A DNA stretch of 64,000 bases from Sphingomonas aerophila (GTDB taxonomy: Bacteria; Pseudomonadota; Alphaproteobacteria; Sphingomonadales; Sphingomonadaceae). Made by a program: the position numbers and the translations under genes. The notes under the pieces are model-generated. The model made no database searches and was not told the DNA's origin. It worked only from the letters and a program-made list of their open reading frames with translations. This document shows, one piece after another, positions 55,722-64,000 of the stretch. The stretch spans positions 124,001 through 188,000 of the forward strand of contig NZ_JACIJK010000008.1 in NCBI RefSeq assembly GCF_014199305.1. The letters run 5' to 3'. Positions within the stretch are counted from its first letter, which is position 1; each line of letters starts with the position of its first letter.

Positions 55722-56078
55722 CTAGCGCGAGGCAATCATTTCCGCCGGCAGGCTGCGCAGACCTGTGAGGGCGATCCGGTGCGATGACACGGTGCTGCCG
55801 TTTGCCAGCGTCAAGGGCTCATCCGCACGCGCCAGCACGTCGCGATACAGCCGCCGCGCCTCGTCCACGCGGTTGGTCTTCATATAGATGCTCGCCAGGT
55901 TGACCAGCAGATCGGGGTCGTTGGGGAACATGCGCCGTTGATGAGCAATCTCGCGCTCCGCCGCCGGAAGGTCGCCGCGCATCAACTGCTCGGCTCCGCT
56001 GAAGCTTTGCGCCATAGCGAGCCCGGGCACGCCGAGCCCGAGCCCCGCCACGACAAGGTAGACAAGCGTCCGCATCAT
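55722..56078 (-). CDS. Small periplasmic TPR protein, predicted PhoB target
   Basis: 118 residues with a signal peptide (MMRTLVYLVVAGLGLGVPGLAMAQ). The mature protein has TPR-like helices: AEQLMRGDLPAAEREIAHQRRMFPNDPDLLVNLASIYMKTNRVDEARRLYRDVLARAD. The C-terminus reads GSTVSSHRIALTGLRSL. Function unknown. Two tandem Pho boxes 30 bases upstream point to phosphate control. Confidence 0.8.
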   Translation of the reverse strand: MMRTLVYLVVAGLGLGVPGLAMAQSFSGAEQLMRGDLPAAEREIAHQRRMFPNDPDLLVNLASIYMKTNRVDEARRLYRDVLARADEPLTLANGSTVSSHRIALTGLRSLPAEMIASR

Positions 56079-56107
56079 CTCTCTCCGTCTGCCTCCCTCC
56101 GCGGGAA

Positions 56108-56147
56108 GTTACATTGCGATGACAGGAGTGTGACACATCCATGACAA
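56108..56147 (-). promoter_or_regulatory. Tandem Pho boxes (PhoB binding site)
   Basis: Read on the minus strand, four 7-base units at an exact 11-base period: TTGTCAT, GTGTCAC, CTGTCAT, ATGTAAC, separated by 4-base spacers. This is the PhoB site architecture (7+4 repeats). The last unit ends 30 bases before the TPR gene start; guaA lies 81 bases away on the other side. Confidence 0.78.
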
Positions 56148-56228
56148 AGCGCAAGCAGCGGGGAAAGTGAGCGCGTGCCGCTCGTGCGGCCCCTTTCGCG
56201 CCTCGGCCAGGGTCGCTAGACGGCGGCC

Positions 56229-57785
56229 ATGCAGCACCCCGAAAGCATCCTCATTGTCGATTTCGGCAGCCAGGTTACCCAGCTGATCGCCCGCCGCGTG
56301 CGTGAGGCCGGCGTTTATAGCGAGGTGGCACCGTTCCAGTCGGCCGAGGAAGCGTTCGACCGCATGAGGCCTGCAGGCATCATCCTGTCGGGCGGCCCGG
56401 CGTCAGTGACACTGGAAACAAGCCCACGGGCCCCGCAGCGGCTGCTTGAGGCAGGCGTTCCGGTACTGGGCATCTGCTACGGCCAGCAGCTCATGAGCGC
56501 TCAGCTGGGCGGGAATGTCGTCATCTCGGGCGACGGGGGTGAGTTCGGCAAGGCGTTTGTCGAGGTGAAACAGTCTTGCGCGCTGTTCGAGGGGCTGTGG
56601 CAGCCAGGCGAGCGGCATCAGGTCTGGATGAGCCATGGCGACAAGGTCGACGCGATCCCGCCCGGGTTCGAGCCGGTCGCGACAAGCGAGGGCGCGCCCT
56701 TTGCGGTCGTCGCGGATGAGTCGCGACGTTTCTATGGGGTGCAATTCCATCCGGAGGTGGTTCACACGCCCGATGGCGGCAAGCTGATCGCCAACTTCGC
56801 CCGGCACGTCTGCGGCCTGGCGGGCGACTGGACCATGGCAGAGTTCCGCGGTGCCAAGATCCAGGAAATTCGCGAGCAGGTCGGCAAGGGCCGGGTGATC
56901 TGCGGGCTGTCAGGCGGGGTCGACTCAGCTGTTGCGGCAGTGCTGATCCACGAGGCGATCGGCGAGCAGTTGACGTGCGTGTTCGTCGACCACGGCCTGA
57001 TGCGGTCGGGCGAGGCGGAGCAGGTCGTGAGTCTGTTCCGGGGTCACTACAACATCCCGCTGGTCCATGTGGACGTCGCCGACCTGTTCCTGGGCGGCCT
57101 GGCCGGCGTCACGGACCCGGAGGCAAAGCGCAAGTTCATCGGCAAGACCTTCATTGAGGTCTTCGAGGCCGAAGCGAGCAAGGTCGGCGGGGCCGAGTTC
57201 CTGGCGCAGGGGACGCTGTACCCGGATGTCATTGAGAGCGTCAGCTTTACCGGCGGCCCGTCGGTCACGATCAAGAGCCACCACAATGTCGGCGGCCTGC
57301 CCGAGCGCATGAACATGAAGCTTGTCGAGCCATTGCGTGAGCTGTTCAAGGACGAAGTGCGCGAGCTGGGTCGGGAGTTGGGGCTGCCAAACGCCTTTGT
57401 TGGACGGCACCCGTTTCCCGGACCCGGCCTCGCTATCCGTATACCCGGTGAGGTGACGCAGGAGCGTTGCGACATCCTGCGCAAGGCGGACGCGATCTAC
57501 CTAGAGGAGATCAAGAACGCCGGGCTGTACGATTCGATCTGGCAGGCGTTCGCGGTGCTGCTCCCCGTGCGCACGGTCGGCGTGATGGGCGACGGGCGGA
57601 CGTACGACTCGGTCCTGGCGCTTCGCGCGGTGACGTCGGTTGACGGAATGACGGCTGAAGTATTCGACTTTCCGGGCGATTTCCTTCCCCGCGTGGCTAC
57701 TCGGATCGTGAATGAGGTGCGCGGGGTCAATCGAGTCGTCTACGATTATACCTCCAAGCCGCCGGGGACGATCGAGTGGGAGTGA
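56229..57785 (+). CDS. guaA: GMP synthase (glutamine-hydrolysing)
   Basis: 518 residues. The glutaminase domain has the nucleophile Cys83 in GICYGQQLM and the FHPEV motif. The synthetase domain has the PP-loop [14 protein letters not shown] (from about residue 226), and the C-terminal dimerisation domain has [17 protein letters not shown]. It aminates XMP to GMP. The start [26 protein letters not shown] is standard. The last codons overlap the cyclophilin gene. Confidence 0.97.
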   Translation: MQHPESILIVDFGSQVTQLIARRVREAGVYSEVAPFQSAEEAFDRMRPAGIILSGGPASVTLETSPRAPQRLLEAGVPVLGICYGQQLMSAQLGGNVVISGDGGEFGKAFVEVKQSCALFEGLWQPGERHQVWMSHGDKVDAIPPGFEPVATSEGAPFAVVADESRRFYGVQFHPEVVHTPDGGKLIANFARHVCGLAGDWTMAEFRGAKIQEIREQVGKGRVICGLSGGVDSAVAAVLIHEAIGEQLTCVFVDHGLMRSGEAEQVVSLFRGHYNIPLVHVDVADLFLGGLAGVTDPEAKRKFIGKTFIEVFEAEASKVGGAEFLAQGTLYPDVIESVSFTGGPSVTIKSHHNVGGLPERMNMKLVEPLRELFKDEVRELGRELGLPNAFVGRHPFPGPGLAIRIPGEVTQERCDILRKADAIYLEEIKNAGLYDSIWQAFAVLLPVRTVGVMGDGRTYDSVLALRAVTSVDGMTAEVFDFPGDFLPRVATRIVNEVRGVNRVVYDYTSKPPGTIEWE

Positions 57786-58441
57786 GGGCGGTGCGGGCAT
57801 TGCTGCCGCTCGCCGCGCTCCTGATCCCAGTTCCGGGCGTCGCCAAGCTCGCGACGGCTTCCGGGATCGTTAAGGTGCGACTGGCCACATCGGCTGGGCC
57901 GATTGTGATCGCGGTTGATACCAGGCGCGCGCCGAAAACTGGTGGCAACTTCCTCGCTTATGTCGATGACGGCCGCTTCGACGACGTAAGCTTCTACCGG
58001 TCGTCACGCAGTCGCAAGGCGCCGCAATATGGCTTTATCCAGGGCGGTATCCGCACCGATGCGCGCCGGATTCTGCCGCCGTTCCCGCACGAGCGGACCG
58101 ACAGAACGGGTATCCTGCATCTCGACGGCACCATTTCGATGGCCCGCAAGATGGATCCCCGCTCGGCGGGTGGAAACTTCTTCATCACGGTCGGGCCGAT
58201 CCCGGCCATGGACGCCCGCGGCGACTACCAGGGTTACGCCGCGTTCGGACGGGTGGTGTCGGGCATGGATGTGGTGAAACGCATTCTTGCCATGCCGACT
58301 GGCGGCGGGATGGGCGGCCAGATGCTGCTACGTGAGGTCAAGCTGGTCAAGGCGACGCGGCTGAACGGCACGCCGCACCCGACCAGCTATCCCAAAGCCT
58401 GGATCATCGAAAAGAAGATACCAGCCCGGCCTGCACGGTAG
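57782..58441 (+). CDS. Periplasmic cyclophilin-type peptidyl-prolyl isomerase
   Basis: About 219 residues with a signal peptide ([17 protein letters not shown]). The cyclophilin core is [82 protein letters not shown] and [17 protein letters not shown]. It catalyses cis-trans proline isomerisation during extracytoplasmic folding. Two GTG codons are possible starts; 57782 (overlapping the guaA stop as GTGA) is taken. Confidence 0.9.
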   Translation: MRAVRALLPLAALLIPVPGVAKLATASGIVKVRLATSAGPIVIAVDTRRAPKTGGNFLAYVDDGRFDDVSFYRSSRSRKAPQYGFIQGGIRTDARRILPPFPHERTDRTGILHLDGTISMARKMDPRSAGGNFFITVGPIPAMDARGDYQGYAAFGRVVSGMDVVKRILAMPTGGGMGGQMLLREVKLVKATRLNGTPHPTSYPKAWIIEKKIPARPAR

Positions 58442-58448
58442 CCGCGCC

Positions 58449-58916
58449 TTATTTCCCGGCCGGTTGGGTCAGCTTGGTGCCGAGCAGCACCATTCGCCCG
58501 CCCGTGATCCCGAACCAGTGCGGCACGCCAGCGGGCACGATGATCACGTCGCCGGCGTGGAGCGGGTAGGTGGTCCCGCCCTCAATCTTGTCGCCCTCGA
58601 TCAGGTCGGCACGCGTCGTGGTCGGCGCGACCATGGTGCCGCCCATCACCAGCGTGCCTGATCCGTCGATCACCGTCGCGTACTCGGCCTGATCCGGGTG
58701 AACAGCGGGGCGACCGGGGCGCTTCCAGATTTCGATCGCGGCAATCGCCTCACCGCCCTGAAGGAGCGGGCGCCAGGCAAAGCCTTGTCCGGGCTTCATG
58801 TCACGCTCCATTGCCGCGACCTGTGCCTTGATGACGGAGGGCGTCGCGACGCTGGTGTCCCGCGCAGCGAGCGGGGCGGCGGCAAGCACCAACAAACAGG
58901 CAAGTGATTTGATCAT
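58449..58916 (-). CDS. Secreted cupin-domain protein
   Basis: 155 residues with a signal peptide (MIKSLACLLVLAAAPLAARD). Cupin motifs: PAVHPDQAEYATVIDGSGTLVMGG and YPLHAGDVIIVPAGVPHWFGITGG, the two metal-binding motifs with His residues. The substrate is unknown. It converges on the cyclophilin gene with seven bases between stops. Confidence 0.85.
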   Translation of the reverse strand: MIKSLACLLVLAAAPLAARDTSVATPSVIKAQVAAMERDMKPGQGFAWRPLLQGGEAIAAIEIWKRPGRPAVHPDQAEYATVIDGSGTLVMGGTMVAPTTTRADLIEGDKIEGGTTYPLHAGDVIIVPAGVPHWFGITGGRMVLLGTKLTQPAGK

Positions 58917-59001
58917 CGCATCCTCCGGATCATTCCGGCGTATGCGTAACGGGGGAGAGAGCCGCTGGCGAGAGCGCCGCTGGACCGATCAGGTGGTGGA
59001 T

Positions 59002-59078
59002 TGGTCGGGGAAAGAGGATTCGAACCTCCGGCCCCTGCCTCCCGAAGACAGTGCTCTACCAGGCTGAGCTATTCCCCG
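59002..59078 (-). tRNA. tRNA-Pro (anticodon CGG)
   Basis: 77 bases on the minus strand with encoded CCA. Acceptor CGGGGAA pairs with TTCCCCG, D-arm GCTC/GAGC, anticodon stem CTGTC/GGCAG with loop TTCGGGA giving CGG (reads CCG), T-arm GGAGG/CCTCT with loop TTCGAAT. Confidence 0.94.
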
Positions 59079-59503
59079 ACCGATCATCTGCCGCCCCTGG
59101 TGTCGTGGCGGCAGGCGAGGGCCTCTAGCGGCAGTCGCCGGGCAGTTCAACCCGGCAAATCGGCAGGGGCCGGCAGCATGGCATCGATGCGCGTGAACTT
59201 ATCCCGCGGGGTCGGCCCGTCGCTGGGGAACTCTGGCCGCCCATCTGCTTGCCGGGTTGAAGGCGGGACCAGGTCGACAAAGCCTGATGCTGAAGTGCGT
59301 CCCGTCCAGCGCTCCGCCTCGCGGCGATGACGTGGAGGCCTCCGCTCACGGCAGGGACCGCTACCGGCGCCTGCCGAGCCTTACCGTCGGGCTCGCATAT
59401 TCGGACTGCGCGCAATACATGGGTCACCGCTCGCTTTGGCAAGATGGCGACGGGGTGCTAACGGCTCCGTCAACTCCGCACTCCCTCAATAGAAAAGCGC
59501 ATC
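59079..59503. other. Intergenic region without a recognised gene
   Basis: About 425 bases between tRNA-Pro and lepA. Open frames here have no recognisable protein, start signal or codon pattern. It should contain the tRNA-Pro promoter (minus strand) and the lepA promoter (plus strand), but I can place neither with confidence. Confidence 0.5.
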
Positions 59504-61315
59504 GTGGCCACTCCGCTCGACCGTATCCGTAATTTCTCGATCATCGCACACATCGACCACGGCAAGTCGACGCTCGCCGACCGGCTGATCCAGGCCACTG
59601 GCGGCCTGTCCGACCGTGAGATGAGCGAGCAGGTGCTCGACAACATGGACATCGAGAAGGAGCGCGGGATCACCATCAAGGCGCAAACGGTGCGCCTGTC
59701 GTACAAGGCCCAGGATGGGGTCGAGTACACGCTGAACCTGATGGACACGCCGGGTCACGTCGACTTCGCCTATGAGGTGAGCCGCAGCCTCGCAGCGTGC
59801 GAGGGTGCGTTGCTGGTCGTGGACGCGGCGCAGGGCGTCGAGGCGCAGACGCTGGCCAATGTCTACCAGTCGATCGAACACGACCACGAGATCGTGCCGG
59901 TGATCAACAAGATCGATCTGCCCGCCGCCGAGCCTGAAAAGGTGCGCAAGGAGATCGAGGATGTGATCGGCATCGATGCGTCCGAAGCGGTGCTGGCGTC
60001 CGCCAAGTCCGGGATCGGCATAGCCGACATCCTGGAGGCGGTGGTCAAGAAGATCCCGGCCCCGAAGGGGGACGCGACCGCCCCGTTGAAGGCGATGCTG
60101 GTTGACAGCTGGTATGACCCATATCTCGGCGTGGTTATCCTGGTGCGCGTCATGGAAGGCACGCTGAAAAAGGGGCAGCAGGTCACCTTCATGCAGGCGG
60201 GGACGCAGCACCTGGTTGATCGGGTCGGCTGTTTTCGGCCGAAGATCGAGCAGTTGACGGATTTGGGGCCGGGCGAAATTGGCTTCATCACCGCGCAGAT
60301 CAAGGATGTGGCGCAGGCGCGGGTCGGCGACACGCTGACCGACACGAAGCGGCCTGCGGCAGAGGCGCTGCCGGGGTTCAAGGAAGTTCAGCCGGTCGTC
60401 TTTTGCGGCCTGTTCCCGGTCGACGCCAACGACTTTGAAAAGCTGCGCGAGTCGATTTCCAAGCTGCGCCTGAACGATGCGAGCTTTTCGTTTGAGATGG
60501 AGACCTCGGCCGCGCTCGGTTTCGGGTTTCGCTGCGGCTTCCTGGGGCTGTTGCACCTGGAGATCATTCAGGAGCGGCTGACCCGCGAGTACGATCTGGA
60601 CCTGATCACCACCGCGCCGTCGGTGGTCTATGAGATCGAGCTTAGCCATGACGGCGGCCATATCGAGCTGCACAATCCGGCCGACATGCCCGATCCCAAC
60701 AAGATCGAGACGATCAGCGAGCCGTGGATCAACGCCACCATCTATGTGCCGGACGAATATCTTGGGTCGGTCCTGAAGCTGTGCCAGGATCGCCGAGGCA
60801 TCCAGAAGAACCTGACTTATGTCGGCGGGCGCGCCCAGGCGACCTATGAATTGCCGCTCAACGAGGTGGTGTTCGACTTCTACGATCGGCTGAAGTCGCT
60901 GTCGAAGGGCTATGCGAGCTTCGACTACACCCAGATCGGGTACCGCGAAGGCGACCTGGTCAAGATGGGCATCCTGGTCAACGAGGAGCCGGTCGACGCG
61001 CTCAGCATGATCGTTCACCGCAGCACTGCAGAGGTTCGCGGCCGCGGCATGGTGGAACGACTGAAAGAACTGATCCCGCGCCACTTGTTCAAGATCCCCA
61101 TCCAGGCAGCGATCGGCGGCAAGGTGATTGCACGCGAGACGATCAGTGCGATGCGCAAGGACGTGACTGCGAAGTGCTATGGCGGCGACGCAACTCGCAA
61201 ACGCAAGCTGCTGGATAAACAGAAAAAGGGCAAGGCGAAGATGCGCGAGTACGGCTCGGTCAGCATCCCGCAAGAGGCTTTCATTGCAGCACTCAGGATG
61301 GGTGACGAGAGCTGA
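59504..61315 (+). CDS. lepA: Elongation factor 4 (LepA)
   Basis: 603 residues. GTPase motifs: [13 protein letters not shown] (G1, about residues 15-27), DTPGHVDF (G3), [10 protein letters not shown] (G4). The LepA-specific C-terminal domain is present ([84 protein letters not shown]). A ribosome-bound GTPase that back-translocates or rescues stalled complexes. The start is GTG at 59504. Confidence 0.97.
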   Translation: MATPLDRIRNFSIIAHIDHGKSTLADRLIQATGGLSDREMSEQVLDNMDIEKERGITIKAQTVRLSYKAQDGVEYTLNLMDTPGHVDFAYEVSRSLAACEGALLVVDAAQGVEAQTLANVYQSIEHDHEIVPVINKIDLPAAEPEKVRKEIEDVIGIDASEAVLASAKSGIGIADILEAVVKKIPAPKGDATAPLKAMLVDSWYDPYLGVVILVRVMEGTLKKGQQVTFMQAGTQHLVDRVGCFRPKIEQLTDLGPGEIGFITAQIKDVAQARVGDTLTDTKRPAAEALPGFKEVQPVVFCGLFPVDANDFEKLRESISKLRLNDASFSFEMETSAALGFGFRCGFLGLLHLEIIQERLTREYDLDLITTAPSVVYEIELSHDGGHIELHNPADMPDPNKIETISEPWINATIYVPDEYLGSVLKLCQDRRGIQKNLTYVGGRAQATYELPLNEVVFDFYDRLKSLSKGYASFDYTQIGYREGDLVKMGILVNEEPVDALSMIVHRSTAEVRGRGMVERLKELIPRHLFKIPIQAAIGGKVIARETISAMRKDVTAKCYGGDATRKRKLLDKQKKGKAKMREYGSVSIPQEAFIAALRMGDES

Positions 61316-61347
61316 GCCATGGTGCGGGCCAACGCGCCCGCGCTGCC

Positions 61348-61902
61348 TCAACCCTTGCGCAAGTCACCGTGCGCGTTGCTTAGCACCCAGCTGCGACTCC
61401 AGCGTTGCAGTCGCGGCAGGATCACCCACTGCAGTGAGGCCGTGAGAAGCAAGGAGGAGGGGATCAGCTGAACGAACGGCGGCAGGTCCTTGAGGACCAG
61501 CCGCACGAGAGAGCTGATCGTCAGCAGGACCGGGAACACCGCGATCCAGGTTGTCACGAAGCGCTTCCACTTCGCTGCGCTTGCCTCGCTGGGCAGTTCG
61601 AAGCGGACACGCTCGCCGGCCTTGACCTGATCAAGGCCGGTCGAAAACCCGTCTGCTTCCCCGGTTAGCCGGCGGAAGTCCTCTCCACCCTTCCACCGTT
61701 CCGCTTCAGCTTGGGCTGCGAATTGGAAGAGAAGGTGCTGCAGCCCTTGAGTTTGGCCCAGGCGAATGGTGGCGATGTGGCCTGCGGCTTGTGCCGCGTC
61801 GGCACAGATGCGTTCAGCCCAGGCGTCAAAGCTTTTCTCATGACCGACGCGAATGGCGCGGCTGGAAACCACGGTTGCAAGTGCAGCAATGTTGTGGGGC
61901 AT
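61348..61902 (-). CDS. ABM-domain membrane protein (COG3224 type)
   Basis: 184 residues from the ATG at 61902. The N-terminal 90 residues look like a monooxygenase-type (ABM) dimeric barrel (VVSSRAIRVGHEKSFDAWAERICADAAQAAGHIATIRLG, LLFQFAAQAEAERWKGGEDFRRL). The C-terminal half has two transmembrane helices (FVTTWIAVFPVLLTISSLVRL, LIPSSLLLTASLQWVILPRLQRWSRSWVL). This pairing is the COG3224 pattern. Function unknown. It follows the KTSC-domain gene at 34 bases. Confidence 0.78.
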   Translation of the reverse strand: MPHNIAALATVVSSRAIRVGHEKSFDAWAERICADAAQAAGHIATIRLGQTQGLQHLLFQFAAQAEAERWKGGEDFRRLTGEADGFSTGLDQVKAGERVRFELPSEASAAKWKRFVTTWIAVFPVLLTISSLVRLVLKDLPPFVQLIPSSLLLTASLQWVILPRLQRWSRSWVLSNAHGDLRKG

Positions 61903-61936
61903 GTGGAGCCAACGCCGGGCGCGCTCCAGAGTGCCT

Positions 61937-62173
61937 TCACTCCATGGGGTATCGGCGCCGGACGGGATCGGGGCGGCACTCGAAGTGACCCCGAACCTTG
62001 TCGTTGAAGAACTGACCTGCCGATGCGGCCTTGCCAAACGCGTCATAGATGGCGCGAGGCACACCGTCGTAGATGTACTTGCCCGACCGTTTGAAGAACA
62101 CGGTCAGCGTTTCCGCATCGTCATCGAAGAGGATGCGGTCGATGAGGGACGACTGAAGGCGGCGGGCTCGCAT
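61937..62173 (-). CDS. KTSC-domain protein
   Basis: 78 residues from the ATG at 62173. The core is SSLIDRILFDDDAETLTVFFKRSGKYIYDGVPRAIYDAFGKAASAGQFFNDKVRGHFECR, matching the KTSC domain found at the C-terminus of lysyl-tRNA synthetase and as a free-standing small protein. Function unknown. The start is preceded by a 12-bp inverted repeat (62191-62221), which may control it. Confidence 0.72.
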   Translation of the reverse strand: MRARRLQSSLIDRILFDDDAETLTVFFKRSGKYIYDGVPRAIYDAFGKAASAGQFFNDKVRGHFECRPDPVRRRYPME

Positions 62174-62190
62174 GCGACGCTCGACGCGTG

Positions 62191-62221
62191 GTGCGACTCG
62201 TGGTTGCAACACGAGTCGCAC
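62191..62221. repeat. 12-bp perfect inverted repeat ahead of the KTSC gene
   Basis: GTGCGACTCGTG (62191-62202) and its exact reverse complement (62210-62221) with a 7-base loop. It sits 18 bases upstream of the KTSC start on the minus strand. No T-run follows, so an operator or RNA hairpin is more likely than a terminator. Confidence 0.6.
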
Positions 62222-62270
62222 TCTGCGCTGAGTTGAATCGGATCTGCGCCGAGCCGAGCCGCTCCAGACG

Positions 62271-62300
62271 AAGAAAGGGCGCCGGCCGCGGCCGACGCCC
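62271..62300 (-). terminator. Terminator of the haem-oxygenase-like gene
   Basis: On the minus strand, an 11-bp stem with one G-U (62290-62300 with 62277-62287), then TTTCTT, 24 bases after the stop codon. Confidence 0.7.
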
Positions 62301-62323
62301 ACCACCTTCACAGCGTCGTTGGT

Positions 62324-63217
62324 TCAGCCCCAGAGCTGTGCCCGATACGCCTCAAAGCAGCGTTCGCCGCATTTCAGCCGGATCAAGGCACCTTCGGCCA
62401 TCGCGGTCGCACGGCGAGGATCTTCCTCGACTGCCGGACGGATTGCCTCGGCGTTCCAGTCCTCCGAGTGCTTGATGTCGAGGATGGCATGGAGATCGAA
62501 ATAGCGCCGCTCCTTGTTCGAGAAGCCAAGACGCTTTAGCCCCTGCGCCGTCATCCGTGACCGGTCAGGTGCGGTCAGCTCGATGACGCCCAGCGCGCCC
62601 ACCGAATGCCAGGCGTAGCGTCGGCTGCTTGCCATTGCCGTCATCGCATTGGCGAGCGCCAGGCTCTGCCACACGGTATTTTCGATGATGGGGTCGACCT
62701 TCAGCGTATCGGTCAGGGCGTCGAGCAGCAACCCATGCATGCCCGCCAGCTGGCCGCGGCCCATCTCATCCCAATAATTGCGGGCAAGTTCCAGCTTGGG
62801 ACGTGCGGGCAGCTTCACCTGCGTCATGGCGACCAGGTCGTCGAACCCGGCCTCTCCAGCGGCTTCTTGCTCGAAGAACCATTTCAGCTGTTCCAGGGAT
62901 GCCTCTTCGGCGATCCAGGGGAACAACGGATCGCCTTGGCCCGGGCCGACCTGCTTCAGACCCTCAAACCAATCGATGAACCCTTCAACGTCGGTCGGTG
63001 CAGCTGCAGCCTCGTCCGCTACTTCGGCCCGAAGCTCCTCCAGGAAGCCGCCCTCCAGCCGCTGCATGCGAACGTCCCGGTCAAGGCACCGCTGCCAATC
63101 CTCGGACGGGAAGTTAGGCTCCAGCCGCTCCCGGTTCCAATGCGCCAGGCCTCGCTGGAAACTGTCCGTCAAAAATTGCGATGCGCGCGGGGCGGCGTCG
63201 CGAAACAAGGTAGCCAT
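62324..63217 (-). CDS. Iron-containing redox enzyme, haem-oxygenase-like fold
   Basis: 297 residues, almost all helical. Motifs of the haem-oxygenase-like diiron group: LFPWIAEEASLEQLKWFFEQEAAGEAGFDDLVAMTQV with Glu residues, LARNYWDEMGRGQLAGMHG (Glu and His ligands), and RYFDLHAILDIKHSEDW near the C-terminus (His residues). Such proteins are oxygen-activating diiron enzymes or iron-redox proteins; the substrate here is unknown. ATG 63217 has GGAGG. An exact EcfG promoter upstream indicates general stress control. Confidence 0.83.
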   Translation of the reverse strand: MATLFRDAAPRASQFLTDSFQRGLAHWNRERLEPNFPSEDWQRCLDRDVRMQRLEGGFLEELRAEVADEAAAAPTDVEGFIDWFEGLKQVGPGQGDPLFPWIAEEASLEQLKWFFEQEAAGEAGFDDLVAMTQVKLPARPKLELARNYWDEMGRGQLAGMHGLLLDALTDTLKVDPIIENTVWQSLALANAMTAMASSRRYAWHSVGALGVIELTAPDRSRMTAQGLKRLGFSNKERRYFDLHAILDIKHSEDWNAEAIRPAVEEDPRRATAMAEGALIRLKCGERCFEAYRAQLWG

Positions 63218-63241
63218 TCGGGTCCTCCCTAATGCGGGAGA

Positions 63242-63266
63242 AACGGAGGGGGAACGCCGAGGTTCC
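63242..63266 (-). promoter_or_regulatory. EcfG-type general stress promoter for the haem-oxygenase-like gene
   Basis: On the minus strand, GGAAC (63266-63262), exactly 16 bases, CGTT (63245-63242), 24 bases before the ATG at 63217. The -35 box is also the arm of a GGGGAAC/GTTCCCC inverted repeat. Confidence 0.78.
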
Positions 63267-63378
63267 CCAGCGGCTTGGGCGGTCGATTGTACCGGCAACA
63301 CAGGTCATCATCCTGGTGGGAAAGCATAGTCTTCTCGTGCTGCTGGTCAGGGTACCGGACGATCGGTAAGGCACTGCG

Positions 63379-64000
63379 ATGCTGCGCCGTACTGCCTTTG
63401 CGCTCGCTGCCCTGTTGGGGGCCCTGAGCGCGACGCCTGCTCCGTCGACGGAGCGAGGACCACTGGTGTTGGCTGCGGCAAGTCTGCAGGAGGCACTGAC
63501 CGCGGCCGGCGGGGCATGGCAACAGATGGGACATCCGCGTCCCGTGCTTTCCTTTGCCGGGACGCCGTCGCTCGCGCGGCAGGTGCAGGCGGGGGCAGCG
63601 GCGGACCTGTTCGCCAGCGCAGATGAAGAATGGATGGACGCCCTGCAGCGCGCCCGGTTGATCGTGCCAGCGACCCGGGCCAATCTGGCCCGCAACCGGC
63701 TGGTCGTTGTGGCACCGGCGGGTAGCGCGATCCGGCTGACCACGCCCATGTTGGCACGGACGCTGGCTGCCGGTCCTGTTGCGATGGCCGATCCCGACGC
63801 TGTCCCGGCGGGGAAATACGGCAGGGCAGCCATGGTCCGGCTCGGCGCGTGGAGAGCCGTCCAGCCGCATGTCGTGCGCGCAGAAAGCGTGCGCGCGGCG
63901 ATGGCGTTGGTGGAGCGGGGCGCGGCGCCGTTCGGGATCGTGTACCTCACCGATGCTCGGGCGTCGGCTCGGGTCAAGGTAGTGGGCGTGTTTCCGGCCT
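63379..64000 (+). CDS. modA: Molybdate ABC transporter substrate-binding protein (3' end outside the window)
   Basis: The first 207 residues, running off the window. A signal peptide (MLRRTAFALAALLGALSATPAPS) precedes VLAAASLQEALTAAGGAW, SFAGTPSLARQVQAGAAADLFASADEEWMDALQRARLI, NRLVVVAP and ADPDAVPAGKYGRAAM, all standard ModA motifs. It captures molybdate in the periplasm for the ModBC transporter, probably encoded just beyond the edge. Divergent from the haem-oxygenase-like gene. Confidence 0.93.
   Translation, partial: MLRRTAFALAALLGALSATPAPSTERGPLVLAAASLQEALTAAGGAWQQMGHPRPVLSFAGTPSLARQVQAGAAADLFASADEEWMDALQRARLIVPATRANLARNRLVVVAPAGSAIRLTTPMLARTLAAGPVAMADPDAVPAGKYGRAAMVRLGAWRAVQPHVVRAESVRAAMALVERGAAPFGIVYLTDARASARVKVVGVFPA

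Noticed and set aside
59125..59442. Possible 105-codon gene between tRNA-Pro and lepA
   Set aside because: No start signal, no recognisable motif, and other frames in the same stretch are equally open.
59486..61351. 621-codon open frame antisense to lepA
   Set aside because: Mirror of a full-length, motif-complete LepA; typical antisense artefact in high-GC DNA.

Overview
The window is about 64 kb of GC-rich chromosome from an alphaproteobacterium, most likely a Sphingomonas or close relative in the Sphingomonadaceae. The case rests on gene content: a split MetH, a PhoK/SPAP-type alkaline phosphatase, a type A PutA, exosortase-A-associated glycan genes, and EcfG-type GGAAC-N16-CGTT promoters. 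There is no prophage, transposase, CRISPR array or rRNA operon. It reads as ordinary core and accessory chromosome with tight, overlapping operons.

Layout. 1-3.9 kb: truncated ABC exporter, intracellular polyhydroxyalkanoate depolymerase, then a leftward MaoC / thiolase / general-stress flavin-binding gene set. 4-9.3 kb: PutA, MscS channel, topoisomerase IB. 9.4-14.6 kb: an exosortase-A-associated surface glycan locus (asparagine-synthase-like protein, O-ligase, glycosyltransferase, membrane protein). 14.6-23.3 kb: sodC, thpR, Bax-inhibitor protein, small stress proteins, extensin-like and Nudix proteins, tRNA-Ala, a DUF2171 protein, a zinc peptidase, 3-hydroxybutyrate dehydrogenase. 23.2-28.9 kb: a leftward operon of glycosyltransferase, nucleotidyltransferase, acetyltransferase, cation transporter and secreted protein, preceded by an aldo/keto reductase and a tiny lipoprotein. 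29.4-35.1 kb: methionine operon sahR-like / metF / metH (two genes), with a 20-bp operator palindrome. 35-45.5 kb: beta-helix protein, PhoK, DsbD-like protein, a translationally coupled ATP-grasp / alpha-E / transglutaminase cassette, arginyltransferase, threonine deaminase. 45.5-52.7 kb: amidohydrolase, permease, aconitase. 52.9-55.6 kb: rpsM-rpsK-rpoA-rplQ. 55.7-64 kb: a TPR protein with a PhoB site, guaA, a cyclophilin, tRNA-Pro, lepA, ABM and KTSC proteins, a haem-oxygenase-like protein, and the start of modA.

The most useful regulatory observation is a scattered general stress (EcfG) regulon. Four exact GGAAC-N16-CGTT promoters, and two or three near matches, sit directly upstream of genes in the correct orientation, including the five-gene glycosyltransferase operon and the haem-oxygenase-like gene. 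The most enigmatic functional unit is the ATP-grasp / alpha-E / transglutaminase cassette at 40.0-43.3 kb, a conserved but biochemically undefined predicted peptide-ligation system, here lying next to a protein N-terminal arginyltransferase gene. All functional calls come from reading motifs by eye; no database search was run.
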